A stretch of DNA of 48,633 nt from Acidobacteriota bacterium (GCA_021818105.1 JAKAFB010000018.1:1-48633), one strand, 5' to 3'. Positions 26,243-34,774 are shown, counted from the first letter of the stretch. Program-made: numbers and translations. The notes: generated by a model from the letters alone, not told the origin.

Positions 26243-26656
26243 ATGGAAGATGTGGATGTGCTTCTGACTCCAAGGGAGGCGGCAGCGTCACTGGGTGTGA
26301 GCTATGCCGCTGTCAAGCAGTGGATTTTGGCGGGCAAAATAAAAACACAGAAGACGCCGGGTGGCCATCATCGCATTCCTCAAAGTGCTCTTGCGCCGCT
26401 TCTGAAGACAGCCCCGAGCAAGCCGCGGATACAGTCGCGGGAGCGCTTCCGAGCTGTGAGCGGACGCAATCAGCTGGTAGGAAGAGTGGTTGAGGTAAAG
26501 TTCGGAGGGCTGCTGGCCAAGGTTGTTCTGGCCATCGGCGACCAGCAGATTACCTCCATTATCACGGCCGATGCGGCGCGCGAGATGCAACTACGCAAGG
26601 GGCAGACTGCCGCAGCCCTCATTAAGGCAACGGAAGTGATGATCGTGCGCGTATGA
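26243..26656 (+). CDS. HTH (excisionase/MerR-like) and TOBE domain regulator
   Basis: A 137-residue protein made of two parts. The N-terminus, LTPREAAASLGVSYAAVKQWILAGKIKTQKTPGGHHRIP (about 7-45), is a helix-turn-helix of the MerR/DNA-binding-excisionase type. The C-terminus, QLVGRVVEVKFGGLLAKVVLAIGDQQITSIITADAAREMQLRKGQTAAALIKATEVMIVR (about 75-136), is a TOBE (Mop-like) domain known to bind molybdate or tungstate oxyanions. It should therefore be a molybdate-responsive DNA-binding protein. ATG 26243 follows GGAGG. It lies divergent from the beta-barrel gene and just before the two-component pair, whose kinase follows after 48 bases. Confidence 0.88.
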   Translation: MEDVDVLLTPREAAASLGVSYAAVKQWILAGKIKTQKTPGGHHRIPQSALAPLLKTAPSKPRIQSRERFRAVSGRNQLVGRVVEVKFGGLLAKVVLAIGDQQITSIITADAAREMQLRKGQTAAALIKATEVMIVRV

Positions 26657-26704
26657 AGGGTGCGGAGGCCTGAGCAGCAGGGCATCCGGAAGTGTCCATG
26701 CAGT

Positions 26705-27820
26705 ATGATTCATGTTGTCCAGAGCCGGGCGCTTGATGTTCCTATGCCAGAGAAACAGAAGGATGACGGTGGCGCAGGTCGGGCCCACGAGAGAGGCCAC
26801 CCACTACTTTGGCTAAGCGGCTTGTGGGTGTTGCCCCTGCTTGCCGTTTTCTATTGGTTTTTTCCTGATACCGCCATGCTTCGCATTGGAGTGGCCGCTG
26901 GCGCGGCTCTGTTGGCGCCCATGCCCGCCCTGCTGTATGCGAGCCGGCAGCGCAAGTATCTGCAGGAGAGACTTGCGCAGGCCGAGGAGCTGGCGGAGCA
27001 ACTGAAACTGCAACTGGAGACGGTACGCTATCGTACGGCACGACTGCGCGAGGAACTTCAGGTGGCGGACAGGCAGGCACGACTCTCGCACCAGCTCACG
27101 CTGCTGGGCCAGTTCACGGCCGGCTTCATGCACGAGTTTAACAATCCACTGGCGATTGTAGCGGGGCGGCTTGAGGTACTGCTGGAGGAACGCAAGGACG
27201 ATCCCTCACTGTGCGCGGACCTGCAGCAGATGTTGAATGAAGCGCGGTATATGGGCAACATTGCCCGCACGCTGCTTCAGGCTTTGCGCCGGGAGCGCGG
27301 AGGCGAGGTCTTTGATGCATCCGATCCGCAGAAGGCGCTGGGGGAGGCGGTAGCCGCGTTTCGGTCCGAAGCGAAGGACTTGCAGGTTCACCTGGTGGAG
27401 GAGCTTGCCGAAGTGCCTCGCGTGGATGTTCCAGAACACGTAGTGGGCGAAGTGATACGCGGCTTGTTGAGCAACGCACTCCAGGCGCTCCAGGGGCGGC
27501 CGGATGCGACCGTTTGGGCTCGACTGGAGCCATATCGGACAGCCGGAGCCAAGGTTGTGGTCAAGGTCGAAGACAATGGCCCCGGGGTCCCGGAAAGCAT
27601 CCGTGACCACCTGTTCGAGCCGTTCATCACGCAGGGCAACGGCCGCGAGCGCCTGGGCCTGGGGCTGTTTCTGGCGGCCAGTCTTCTGGATATGTACGAT
27701 GGCCGTATCCGCTATGAAACGAGGGAAGGTGGCGGTGCTTGCTTTGTGGTAGAGCTTCCGCCAGCGCGCTTTACCCGCAGCCAGCCGTACCACTGGTTCG
27801 CCGGAGGAGTGACGGAGTGA
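26705..27820 (+). CDS. Membrane sensor histidine kinase
   Basis: A 371-residue kinase. Two hydrophobic spans (LLWLSGLWVLPLLAVFYWFF and IGVAAGAALLAPMPALLY) are followed by a coiled coil (YLQERLAQAEELAEQLKLQLE...) leading directly into the phosphoacceptor box FMHEFNNPL with His143. The N box is EVIRGLLSNALQAL; the ATP-binding G1 box is VEDNGPGVPE; FEPF and GLGLFLAASLL close the domain. There is almost no periplasmic loop, so the signal is probably sensed in the membrane or cytoplasm, for example through the quinone pool. Start is uncertain: ATG 26705 or 26744. Its stop overlaps the regulator start as GTGA. Confidence 0.9.
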   Translation: MIHVVQSRALDVPMPEKQKDDGGAGRAHERGHPLLWLSGLWVLPLLAVFYWFFPDTAMLRIGVAAGAALLAPMPALLYASRQRKYLQERLAQAEELAEQLKLQLETVRYRTARLREELQVADRQARLSHQLTLLGQFTAGFMHEFNNPLAIVAGRLEVLLEERKDDPSLCADLQQMLNEARYMGNIARTLLQALRRERGGEVFDASDPQKALGEAVAAFRSEAKDLQVHLVEELAEVPRVDVPEHVVGEVIRGLLSNALQALQGRPDATVWARLEPYRTAGAKVVVKVEDNGPGVPESIRDHLFEPFITQGNGRERLGLGLFLAASLLDMYDGRIRYETREGGGACFVVELPPARFTRSQPYHWFAGGVTE

Positions 27821-29214
27821 GCCGAGTACTGGTGATTGACGACGAGGCAGCACTTGGAGAAAACATCCAGCGCATGCTGCGCCTGCCCGGTGTCACGGTC
27901 ACGGCATTCGTTGATCCGGTGAAGGGCCTTGCGGAAGCGCTGGCACGACCGCCGGAACTGGTGCTGCTGGATGTGCGGATGCCGGGTATGTCTGGCGAGG
28001 AGGTGTTTGCCCGCCTGCATGAGGCGCATCCAACGCTGCCCATTGTGTTCTTGACGGCTTTTGGATCGGTTGAGAGCGCTGTGCTGGCTATGCGGAACGG
28101 GGCGTTCGACTACCTGCAGAAGCCGTTCAAGCGGGAAGACCTAATCCTGGTAGTGAACCGCGCGCTATCAAATGCCCGCCTGCAGCACCAGATTCAGGCC
28201 CTTAAGGGGCGGCTTGAATCGCTGGGCGAAGAGGGGCCCATCCAGAGCCATAGCCCGGCCATGCTGGAGCAGATGGAGAAGTGCCGACGCGCCGCAGCGA
28301 CCGATGCAACAGTCATGATTCTGGGTGAGAGTGGCACGGGCAAAGAGGTGACGGCCCGCTTCATCCACGACCTGAGCCGGCGCAAGGATGGCCCTTATGT
28401 TCCGGTTGAATGCAGCGCGATGCCGGGCTCGCTAATTGAGAGCGAGTTGTTTGGCTACGAGCGGGGTGCGTTTACAGGCGCCGAACGCACCAAGAAAGGA
28501 CTCATCGAGTCGGCGGACGGGGGCACGCTGTTCCTGGACGAGATAGGCGACCTCGGGGTGGAGTTGCAGACGCGCCTGTTTCGTTTTGTGGAGGAGCGTG
28601 CACTGCGGCGTCTGGGTGGATTACAGCTGATGAAGGTGGATTGCCGCATTTTGTGTGCCACGAACCAGGATCTGGCCGCAAAGATCAAGTTGGGGACTTT
28701 TCGCGAGGAGCTTTACTATCGCATGAGCGTGGTGACGGTTAAACTTCCGCCGCTGCGGGAGAGGCCAGAAGATATTCCCCATCTTGCGCGCTTTTTTCTG
28801 GAGCGTTTTGCGCGTCGTTACGGCAAGAGCCTAACCGGGTCGCCGCAATTCTATGAGGCGCTAATGCGCCAACGCTGGCCGGGAAACGTGCGCCAGCTCA
28901 AGAACGTGATGGAACGGCTTACGGCTTTGCATCCGGACGGTGTGTTAGGTCCTGAAGACCTGGAAGAAGAGGCGCCACAGAAGGATGCGACCAGCCGCCT
29001 ATCTGCGCTCCCCTGGAAGGACGCCCGCGAGCAATATCTCGCCAGTTTTGAGCGTTCGTACGCAAACGATGTGCTGACCCGCTGCGGTGGAAATATCAGC
29101 GCAGCCGCGCGGCAGGCCGGGGTAGACCGTAAGACATTCTATTCATTGCTCAAACGGGAGCGGGAGGCAGGTGTGGAATCTGTTCCTCAATTGGACGAGG
29201 AAACAGGGGAGTGA
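27817..29214 (+). CDS. Sigma-54-dependent NtrC-family response regulator
   Basis: A 465-residue activator. The receiver has the acidic pair IDDE, phospho-acceptor Asp52 in LLDVRMPG, and Lys in LQKPFK. The AAA+ domain (about 140-370) has Walker A GESGTGKE (170-177) and the sigma-54 contact loop GAFTGA (217-222). The C-terminal Fis-type HTH reads CGGNISAAARQAGVDRKTFYSLLKRE. The GTG start at 27817 overlaps the kinase stop. A sigma-54 promoter lies 60 bases after this gene, so control of the cytochrome operon by this protein is the simplest reading. Confidence 0.94.
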   Translation: MSRVLVIDDEAALGENIQRMLRLPGVTVTAFVDPVKGLAEALARPPELVLLDVRMPGMSGEEVFARLHEAHPTLPIVFLTAFGSVESAVLAMRNGAFDYLQKPFKREDLILVVNRALSNARLQHQIQALKGRLESLGEEGPIQSHSPAMLEQMEKCRRAAATDATVMILGESGTGKEVTARFIHDLSRRKDGPYVPVECSAMPGSLIESELFGYERGAFTGAERTKKGLIESADGGTLFLDEIGDLGVELQTRLFRFVEERALRRLGGLQLMKVDCRILCATNQDLAAKIKLGTFREELYYRMSVVTVKLPPLRERPEDIPHLARFFLERFARRYGKSLTGSPQFYEALMRQRWPGNVRQLKNVMERLTALHPDGVLGPEDLEEEAPQKDATSRLSALPWKDAREQYLASFERSYANDVLTRCGGNISAAARQAGVDRKTFYSLLKREREAGVESVPQLDEETGE

Positions 29215-29235
29215 ATTCCCCAAATCCCCAAGCGT

Positions 29236-29267
29236 GTCTCATTTAAGTGGTTGAAAATAAATAAGAC
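29236..29267 (+). promoter_or_regulatory. Inverted repeat, candidate activator site
   Basis: GTCTCATTTA (29236-29245) and TAAATAAGAC (29258-29267) are reverse complements at 9 of 10 positions, centre to centre 22 bases. It lies just upstream of the -24 element and downstream of the regulator gene, where an NtrC-type dimer or a second factor could bind. It is closer to the promoter than most sigma-54 enhancers. It is too AT-rich to be a classic terminator. Confidence 0.5.
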
Positions 29268-29273
29268 TAACTT

Positions 29274-29289
29274 TGGCCTCCTGTGTGCA
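29274..29289 (+). promoter_or_regulatory. Sigma-54 promoter of the cytochrome-porin operon
   Basis: TGGCCTCCTGTGTGCA has the invariant GG (29275-29276) and GC (29287-29288) exactly 12 bases apart, the fixed spacing of -24/-12 promoters, with TGGC and TGCA matching the consensus blocks. Transcription would begin near 29300, just before the AAGGAG ribosome site (29302-29307). It follows the gene of a sigma-54 activator. Confidence 0.75.
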
Positions 29290-29315
29290 AATGAGATGGG
29301 CAAGGAGCGCCATTC

Positions 29316-30611
29316 ATGAAAGTTCGGAACTCATTTATCACATCATTTTTGCTGGTGCTTGGCCTTGTGCTGCTGATGCCGCAACAAGGTCGAGCGATTC
29401 CGGCGTTCGCGCGGAAGTTTGGGGTGAAGTGCTACACCTGCCACACGGTCCCACCGGCGCTGAACAAGACCGGCTATATGTTCAAACGTTTGGGGTACCG
29501 AATGCCGCCGGACGACATGGACGGGACAAAACCTGCACCGAAGGTTTCTGCGCTGGACAAGGACATCAAGTTCAGTTTGACGAATTCGTTCGCGATGATC
29601 GCACAGGTGAGCATAACCGGGGACGGCACGACTACCGATAACGGGGATGGCACATCCACCTCGACCTCCAGCTCCAGTTTCAACCTGGACGAAGCCGCAT
29701 TCTTTGTTGCAGGCGCAGTACCAGAAAGCGGATTTTCTTACTTCGGTCACTACGAGATGTACGAGGACGGTGACAGCGGTCTTGAGCAGGGATTCGGCGT
29801 TTATACTGGCGGCCGCGCCAACAGCAACTACTTCGTTAAGGGCGGAATGATGCACCTGCAGGAGGGTGAGGGAACACGGGCAGCAATGTTCTATAACCTC
29901 TTCTCCGACCCGGCGTATATCCTGACGAACGTCGATCCCGAGGGTATTTCGCTAGACCAGGCGCCAACCGGTGTGGACGCAGGGTACACGTGGGCCTCGA
30001 ATTATTTCCAGCGCATCTTTGCCGTCTCGGCCAAAGTGACCAATGGACTCGACGCAAATGGCGATCCCATTAACAGCGGCTCGACCCAGAATCACAAGGA
30101 CGTGTGGTTTGATGCCGATTATTGGTTCGGGCCCGATGGCGGCGTGTCAGGCATGTACTACCGCGGGCAAAAGGACCAGGTGCAGAACGCCGGTCAGGAT
30201 AATGAGTTCACGTACCGTCCGAATTTCTACCGCGCAGGGGTATTTGCGAACTACCTGTTCTTCGACAAGCTCGACCTGCTTGGTGGCTACGTTCACGGCA
30301 ACGATGAATGGGAGTGGGATCAGATCAGCCCCATGTCGCACTACGTTGCGGACACGTACCACGGGGAGGTTGATTACTACATTAAGACGGGCACAGCTTT
30401 TATGGCGCGTCTTGACCGTTCAACCCAGCATATCGATCCGCAGCCGGATATGCATACGCGCGCCTGGGGTATTGGCATGGAGCACGCAATGACTGATCGG
30501 GGCAATGTTGTCGTTCGCGCTGCCTATAACCAGGAGCACGATGGCGATCCTGTCGGCTTGGTTGGCACCACCGATAAGAACTTCATGCTTGACTTCCGCT
30601 TCATGTGGTAA
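29316..30611 (+). CDS. Monoheme cytochrome c-porin fusion (Cyc2-like) outer-membrane protein
   Basis: A 431-residue protein. After a signal peptide (MKVRNSFITSFLLVLGLVLL...GRA) comes IPAFARKFGVKCYTCHTVPPALN in which Cys39, Cys42 and His43 bind one heme c, then FKRLGYRMPPD. A long series of amphipathic beta strands fills the rest (for example SYFGHYEMYED, FYRAGVFANYLFF, LDLLGGYVHGN), ending in FRFMW, an aromatic outer-membrane terminus. A heme domain plugged into a single-chain barrel is the design of Cyc2, the iron-oxidising cytochrome-porin. Similar but uncharacterised fusions exist more widely. I infer transfer of electrons across the outer membrane; the donor or acceptor is not shown. It is the first gene after the sigma-54 promoter. 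Confidence 0.8.
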   Translation: MKVRNSFITSFLLVLGLVLLMPQQGRAIPAFARKFGVKCYTCHTVPPALNKTGYMFKRLGYRMPPDDMDGTKPAPKVSALDKDIKFSLTNSFAMIAQVSITGDGTTTDNGDGTSTSTSSSSFNLDEAAFFVAGAVPESGFSYFGHYEMYEDGDSGLEQGFGVYTGGRANSNYFVKGGMMHLQEGEGTRAAMFYNLFSDPAYILTNVDPEGISLDQAPTGVDAGYTWASNYFQRIFAVSAKVTNGLDANGDPINSGSTQNHKDVWFDADYWFGPDGGVSGMYYRGQKDQVQNAGQDNEFTYRPNFYRAGVFANYLFFDKLDLLGGYVHGNDEWEWDQISPMSHYVADTYHGEVDYYIKTGTAFMARLDRSTQHIDPQPDMHTRAWGIGMEHAMTDRGNVVVRAAYNQEHDGDPVGLVGTTDKNFMLDFRFMW

Positions 30612-30624
30612 GGAGATGACTGCA

Positions 30625-31029
30625 ATGTACAAGGCAATTCGACTCATGGTAATCGCCAGTCTGGCAACGCCGCTTTTCATGGCTGCGCAGAGTAGCAACG
30701 TAACGCTGCCCCAGGACAAAGGACCCAGCTCAATCAATGTGTCCTCGTATCCGCCGGAACAGCAGAAGGCTTACAAGCTGTTTGTGGACAAGTGCGCGAA
30801 GTGTCACACAATCGCGCGCCCGATCAACACCACGATGACAGAACCGGAATGGGAGCGGTACGTGAAGCGCATGATGCACAAGCCAAACTCGGGCATCAGC
30901 GACAAGCAGGGCAAGGAAATCTTCGAGTTCCTGGCCTATGACCAGAAGGTGCGCAAGGACAAGAATCCATCGGCTTTTTACAAATCTCTGTCGGATGAGG
31001 AGATTCAGAAGCTGAAAGCTAAGCAGTAA
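30625..31029 (+). CDS. Small periplasmic monoheme cytochrome c
   Basis: A 134-residue exported protein with a signal peptide (AIRLMVIASLATPLFMAA) and one heme site, CAKCH (57-61), in YKLFVDKCAKCHTIARPIN. RMMHKPN and an amphipathic helix (GKEIFEFLAYDQKVRKD) follow, giving possible Met ligands for a class I-type heme. ATG 30625 has AAGGAG at 9 bases. It lies 13 bases after the cytochrome-porin gene and is a natural periplasmic shuttle between it and the inner-membrane complex. Confidence 0.87.
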   Translation: MYKAIRLMVIASLATPLFMAAQSSNVTLPQDKGPSSINVSSYPPEQQKAYKLFVDKCAKCHTIARPINTTMTEPEWERYVKRMMHKPNSGISDKQGKEIFEFLAYDQKVRKDKNPSAFYKSLSDEEIQKLKAKQ

Positions 31030-31068
31030 TAACCAGTTTGCTGGCTACTCATAAGGAGTTGCCTTGAT

Positions 31069-31097
31069 CCCGGCGAGCAACTGGCCCGCTCGCCGGG
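31069..31097 (+). terminator. Hairpin inside the cytochrome operon
   Basis: CCCGGCGAGC (31069-31078) and GCTCGCCGGG (31088-31097) pair perfectly over 10 bases with a 9-base loop, followed by TACTTCTT. It may act as a partial terminator or 3' end stabiliser, giving more transcript of the outer-membrane and soluble cytochromes than of the downstream complex. Confidence 0.6.
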
Positions 31098-31178
31098 TAC
31101 TTCTTCCGGCCAGACCAGTACCGAAGCAAGCGCAGCTTGCAGATGCGATTGATGAAGCAACTTTAGGACGGGGGCCAC

Positions 31179-33017
31179 ATGAGCTATTCCATCAAGATCC
31201 CGGACCGGGAATATTTTGACAAAAATATTCCATGCCAGTCTGCTTGCCCAATTCACACCGAATGTGGGCGCTATGTGCAGGCAATCGGGATATCGAAGGA
31301 TGAGGAGGCGTATTTGCTGGCACGCGCTCCCAACCCCTTCGCCTATGTGCTGGGCAGGATCTGCGCTCACCCCTGTGAGGACAATTGCCGGCGCGGCAAG
31401 ATTGATGAACCCATCGCGATTTGCGCACTGAAGCGCTTTGCGACAGACCGCCATAATCTGGGTCTGGGGCATGATCCAGTGAGGAGGGCGCAGTCGCCAG
31501 TCCCGAAGCGCAACAAGCGTGTGGCGGTCATAGGCGCTGGCGTGTGCGGCTTGACGTGCGCTCACGATCTGGCCCTGCTCGGCTACACCGTGGAGGTTTT
31601 TGAATCGGCTCCGGTGCCTGGCGGCATGCTCTACCTGGGCATACCGCATTTCCGCCTTCCCAGGGAAATCATCAAGATGGAGGTGGACAGCATTCTCTCT
31701 CTGGGGGTGACACTGCACACGCGCGTGACCATTGGTCGCGATATTGCATTCTCGGATCTGCGATCGAACTTCGATGCGGTTCTGTTGGCCACGGGACTCA
31801 ATAAAGGCCGGGAGCTGAACATGCCTGGCGCGCACCTGTCCGGGGTCTACAACGGTATCGATTTTTTGATCAACGTCAATCTTGGATACGAGATTGAACT
31901 AGGCAAGCGCGTGGTTGTGGTAGGCGGGGGCAATGTGGCGATCGACGTGGCACGTGCCGCAGTGCGCCTGGTGCAGGAATCGGTTGACCTAACAGCTTCA
32001 ACCGGGCAGGACAAGAGTCTGCAGCCTGCTCTTGACGCTGCTCGCCTGGCCATGCGTGCCGGCGCCGAACATGTCAACATGGTCAGCCTCGAGTCACGCG
32101 CACAAATGCCTGCATGGAAAGGTGAAGTTGAGGAGGCAGAGCATGAAGGAATCTTCGTGGACAACGGCTGGGGTCCAAAGGAGATTGTGGGCGAGAACGG
32201 AGTGGTTACGGGCCTGAAGGTGCGGCGCTGCCTGAGAGTGTTCGATGAAAACGGACGCTTCAATCCCGCGTTTAGCGATGAGGAGAAGATCATTCCCTGC
32301 GACAGTGTGATCCTCGCAATCGGGCAGCAGGCAGACCTCTCTTATCTGAACGGCGAAGACGGTGTGCAGGTGACACCGCGCGGCATTCTCAAAATTGACG
32401 ACAACCTGAGCACCACGGCCCCGGGCGTGTTTGCGGGCGGCGACGTGGCATTCGGTCCGCGCATTCTGGTAGAAGCAGTCGCCAATGGTCACAAATCGGC
32501 ACGCTCGATTCATCTTTATCTGAGTGGCAAGACTGAGAAGACGGTGAAAAGCCGCTTCCGCATCCTGCAGAACTGGAAAATGCCCAAAGGATTCCTGACA
32601 ACTCCGCGGCAGAAGATGCCGATGCTCGCAGCCAATCGGCGCATTGGCATCGCGGAAGTCGAACTGGGATTTGACGAAGAGCAGGGCCGAGCAGAAGGGC
32701 TTCGCTGTCTGAATTGCCAGGTCAATACAATCTTCGACGGTTCAAAGTGCATTCTGTGCGCCGGGTGTGTGGATGTGTGCCCGGAAAGCTGTCTGAGGCT
32801 CGTGGATCTTGTGCAGGTGCGCGGGGATGAGCGTTATGAGGCGCTCATCCAGAAGCGTTATGGAGTTTCCGCAGCCGAGCTGCCGGCAAGGCAGGCAGGC
32901 GCCATTATCAAGAACGAAGAGAAATGTATCCGGTGTGGGCTGTGTGCGGACCGTTGTCCGACCGGAGCCATCACGATGGAAGCCTTGGAAAGGCAAGAGC
33001 GGGAAGTTTTTGAATAG
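31179..33017 (+). CDS. GltD-like FAD/NAD(P) oxidoreductase with ferredoxin domain
   Basis: A 612-residue flavo-iron-sulfur protein. The N-terminal cysteine domain (CQSACPIHTECG, ICAHPCEDNC; about 15-80) matches the Fer4_20 domain of glutamate synthase small subunits. An FAD motif (VIGAGVCGLTCAHDLALLG, about 117) and an NAD(P) motif (VVVGGGNVAIDVARAAVRL, about 247) follow. The last 90 residues are a 2[4Fe-4S] ferredoxin module with CILCAGCVDVCPESC and CIRCGLCADRCPTGA. No large glutamate synthase subunit is present, so it probably moves electrons between NAD(P)H and the operon's cytochrome complex. No signal peptide: cytoplasmic. Confidence 0.9.
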   Translation: MSYSIKIPDREYFDKNIPCQSACPIHTECGRYVQAIGISKDEEAYLLARAPNPFAYVLGRICAHPCEDNCRRGKIDEPIAICALKRFATDRHNLGLGHDPVRRAQSPVPKRNKRVAVIGAGVCGLTCAHDLALLGYTVEVFESAPVPGGMLYLGIPHFRLPREIIKMEVDSILSLGVTLHTRVTIGRDIAFSDLRSNFDAVLLATGLNKGRELNMPGAHLSGVYNGIDFLINVNLGYEIELGKRVVVVGGGNVAIDVARAAVRLVQESVDLTASTGQDKSLQPALDAARLAMRAGAEHVNMVSLESRAQMPAWKGEVEEAEHEGIFVDNGWGPKEIVGENGVVTGLKVRRCLRVFDENGRFNPAFSDEEKIIPCDSVILAIGQQADLSYLNGEDGVQVTPRGILKIDDNLSTTAPGVFAGGDVAFGPRILVEAVANGHKSARSIHLYLSGKTEKTVKSRFRILQNWKMPKGFLTTPRQKMPMLAANRRIGIAEVELGFDEEQGRAEGLRCLNCQVNTIFDGSKCILCAGCVDVCPESCLRLVDLVQVRGDERYEALIQKRYGVSAAELPARQAGAIIKNEEKCIRCGLCADRCPTGAITMEALERQEREVFE

Positions 33018-33029
33018 GGGAGCTAAGGA

Positions 33030-33485
33030 ATGAACAGGAGAAGTTTCCTCAGTTGGGGATCAGCGGGCGTCGTTGCACTGGGTTCCGGTGTCGGCGTCAG
33101 CCTGGGCGCCGTGGTCAGGTTCCTGATGCCGAGCGTGTTTTATGAGCCTCCGCAAGTTTTCAAGGTCGGGACTCCAGCCGACTTCGCATTCGGGGCGCCA
33201 ACGTTTCTCGTGGATGAGAAGATTTTTGTCTTCCGCGACCGCGAGAAGGGCTTTGCGGTTGCGAGTGCAGTGTGTACGCATCTGGGTTGCACGGTGGCTT
33301 ATTTCCAGAGTGATCAGCGCTTCCACTGCCCTTGCCACGGCAGCGTCTTTGCCTCTAACGGCTCGGTTGTTCACGGGCCTGCGCCTAAAGCTTTGCAATG
33401 GTACGAAGTGACTCTGGCACGCGACGGTCAGCTTCGTGTCGACAAGGACAAGGTAGTTCCTTCCAGCTACCGGTTGATGGTGTAA
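33030..33485 (+). CDS. Rieske [2Fe-2S] protein
   Basis: A 151-residue Rieske subunit. It starts with a Tat-type anchor ([18 protein letters not shown]), a membrane helix about 11-30. Cluster ligands are Cys82/His84 (CTHLGC) and Cys100/His103 (CPCHGS), with disulfide cysteines 87 and 102 also present. It starts 12 bases after the oxidoreductase gene and just before cytochrome b, the order of bc-type complexes. It is the high-potential acceptor at the quinol-oxidising site. Confidence 0.94.
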   Translation: MNRRSFLSWGSAGVVALGSGVGVSLGAVVRFLMPSVFYEPPQVFKVGTPADFAFGAPTFLVDEKIFVFRDREKGFAVASAVCTHLGCTVAYFQSDQRFHCPCHGSVFASNGSVVHGPAPKALQWYEVTLARDGQLRVDKDKVVPSSYRLMV

Positions 33486-33487
33486 CG

Positions 33488-34774
33488 ATGAATCTGATTC
33501 GAGAGATCTACCAATCGATCGTCCGGCGGGATCCGCTTTCCACTGACAAGGGCAAGTCCGAACTGGTCTTTCTCAACGTCTGGCTGCATATCCATCCCGC
33601 CAAGGTGAAGAAGGAAAACCTGAAGTTCAAGCACACGTTTTACCTTGGCTTCATCACTTTCTTTCTTTTTGTGATTCTGGTGACCACCGGGATCGCCCTG
33701 ATGTTTTATTACCGGCCCTATCCACCGCATGCCTACCAGGACATGAAGGATCTGCAGTTTGTTGTATTCATGGGGCCGTTCCTGCGCGGCATGCATCGCT
33801 GGGCAGCGCACGGCATGGTAGTGTGTGTATTTCTTCATATGTGCCGGGTGTTTTACACGGGCTCCTATAAGAAGCCGCGCCAGTTCAACTGGGTCGTTGG
33901 TGTATTCCTGCTGCTGCTGACTCTGGGACTCTCGTTTACGGGCTATCTGTTGCCGTGGGATCAGCTGGCGTTCTGGGCCATCACGGTGGGAACGAATATC
34001 GGCAGTTATGCTCCCCTCGTGGGTGGCAAGCTGCGTGAAATTCTTCTCGGCGGCCACACCGTAGGCGAAGCGGCGCTCTTACGCTTCTATGTGCTTCATG
34101 TGGCAATTCTGCCTTCGCTTGTGATCCTGCTGACGGTTGTGCATTTCTGGCGAGTGCGCAAGGATGGAGGACTCTCGCGGCCCATCTGGAAGCTGAAGAC
34201 AAACAAGCCGGAGCAATTGGTTACGATCGGCGTGCCACCTCAAACGGCACCCGCACAGGTCGTTGCAGCGTCGCAGGAGAAGACGTATGGCCTGATGGAA
34301 GTGGTCACCGGAAAGCCAATTTTCGAGACCGTCGATCCCGAAGAAGAAGACGATGCCGTCTTTTCTTATCCGTTCGCATTCTTCCGCGAAGGCATTGCGT
34401 TGATGGCGACGGTGACCGGCATCATGGCAATTTCACTATTCTTCCACGCGCCACTTGAAGAATTGGCGAATCCAGCCAAGACACCCAACCCGGCGAAGGC
34501 GCCCTGGTACTTTTTGGGATTACAAGAGCTCGTCAGCCATTCGGCGCTGCTGGGCGGTGTGGTGGCACCAACACTCATGGTGCTGGCGTTGCTGGCGATA
34601 CCGTACTTTGACCGAAACCCAAGCCGTAGGCCGTCTGAACGCAAGTGGGCTATCTGGCTGTTCACCCTGTTTGTTGTCGCCAACCTGGTACTTATCGTGA
34701 TTGGAACCTTCTTCCGAGGTCCTGGCTGGGCGTTTGTTCCACCGTGGGTTCATGTTGTTGCGGGGGCTGAGTAA
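33488..34774 (+). CDS. Cytochrome b (b6 and subunit IV fused) of a bc-type complex
   Basis: A 428-residue membrane subunit. Heme ligand pairs are clear: [15 protein letters not shown] (13 residues between the histidines) and [16 protein letters not shown] (14 between), as in cytochrome b6. The stretch [18 protein letters not shown] and [14 protein letters not shown] is nearly that of b6. The C-terminal half adds the subunit IV-like helices. The Qo motif, normally P-E-W-Y, reads A-P-W-Y in [12 protein letters not shown], a variant seen in bacterial complexes with multiheme partners. Start ATG 33488 is 2 bases after the Rieske stop. Its stop overlaps the next start (TAATG). Confidence 0.93.
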   Translation: MNLIREIYQSIVRRDPLSTDKGKSELVFLNVWLHIHPAKVKKENLKFKHTFYLGFITFFLFVILVTTGIALMFYYRPYPPHAYQDMKDLQFVVFMGPFLRGMHRWAAHGMVVCVFLHMCRVFYTGSYKKPRQFNWVVGVFLLLLTLGLSFTGYLLPWDQLAFWAITVGTNIGSYAPLVGGKLREILLGGHTVGEAALLRFYVLHVAILPSLVILLTVVHFWRVRKDGGLSRPIWKLKTNKPEQLVTIGVPPQTAPAQVVAASQEKTYGLMEVVTGKPIFETVDPEEEDDAVFSYPFAFFREGIALMATVTGIMAISLFFHAPLEELANPAKTPNPAKAPWYFLGLQELVSHSALLGGVVAPTLMVLALLAIPYFDRNPSRRPSERKWAIWLFTLFVVANLVLIVIGTFFRGPGWAFVPPWVHVVAGAE

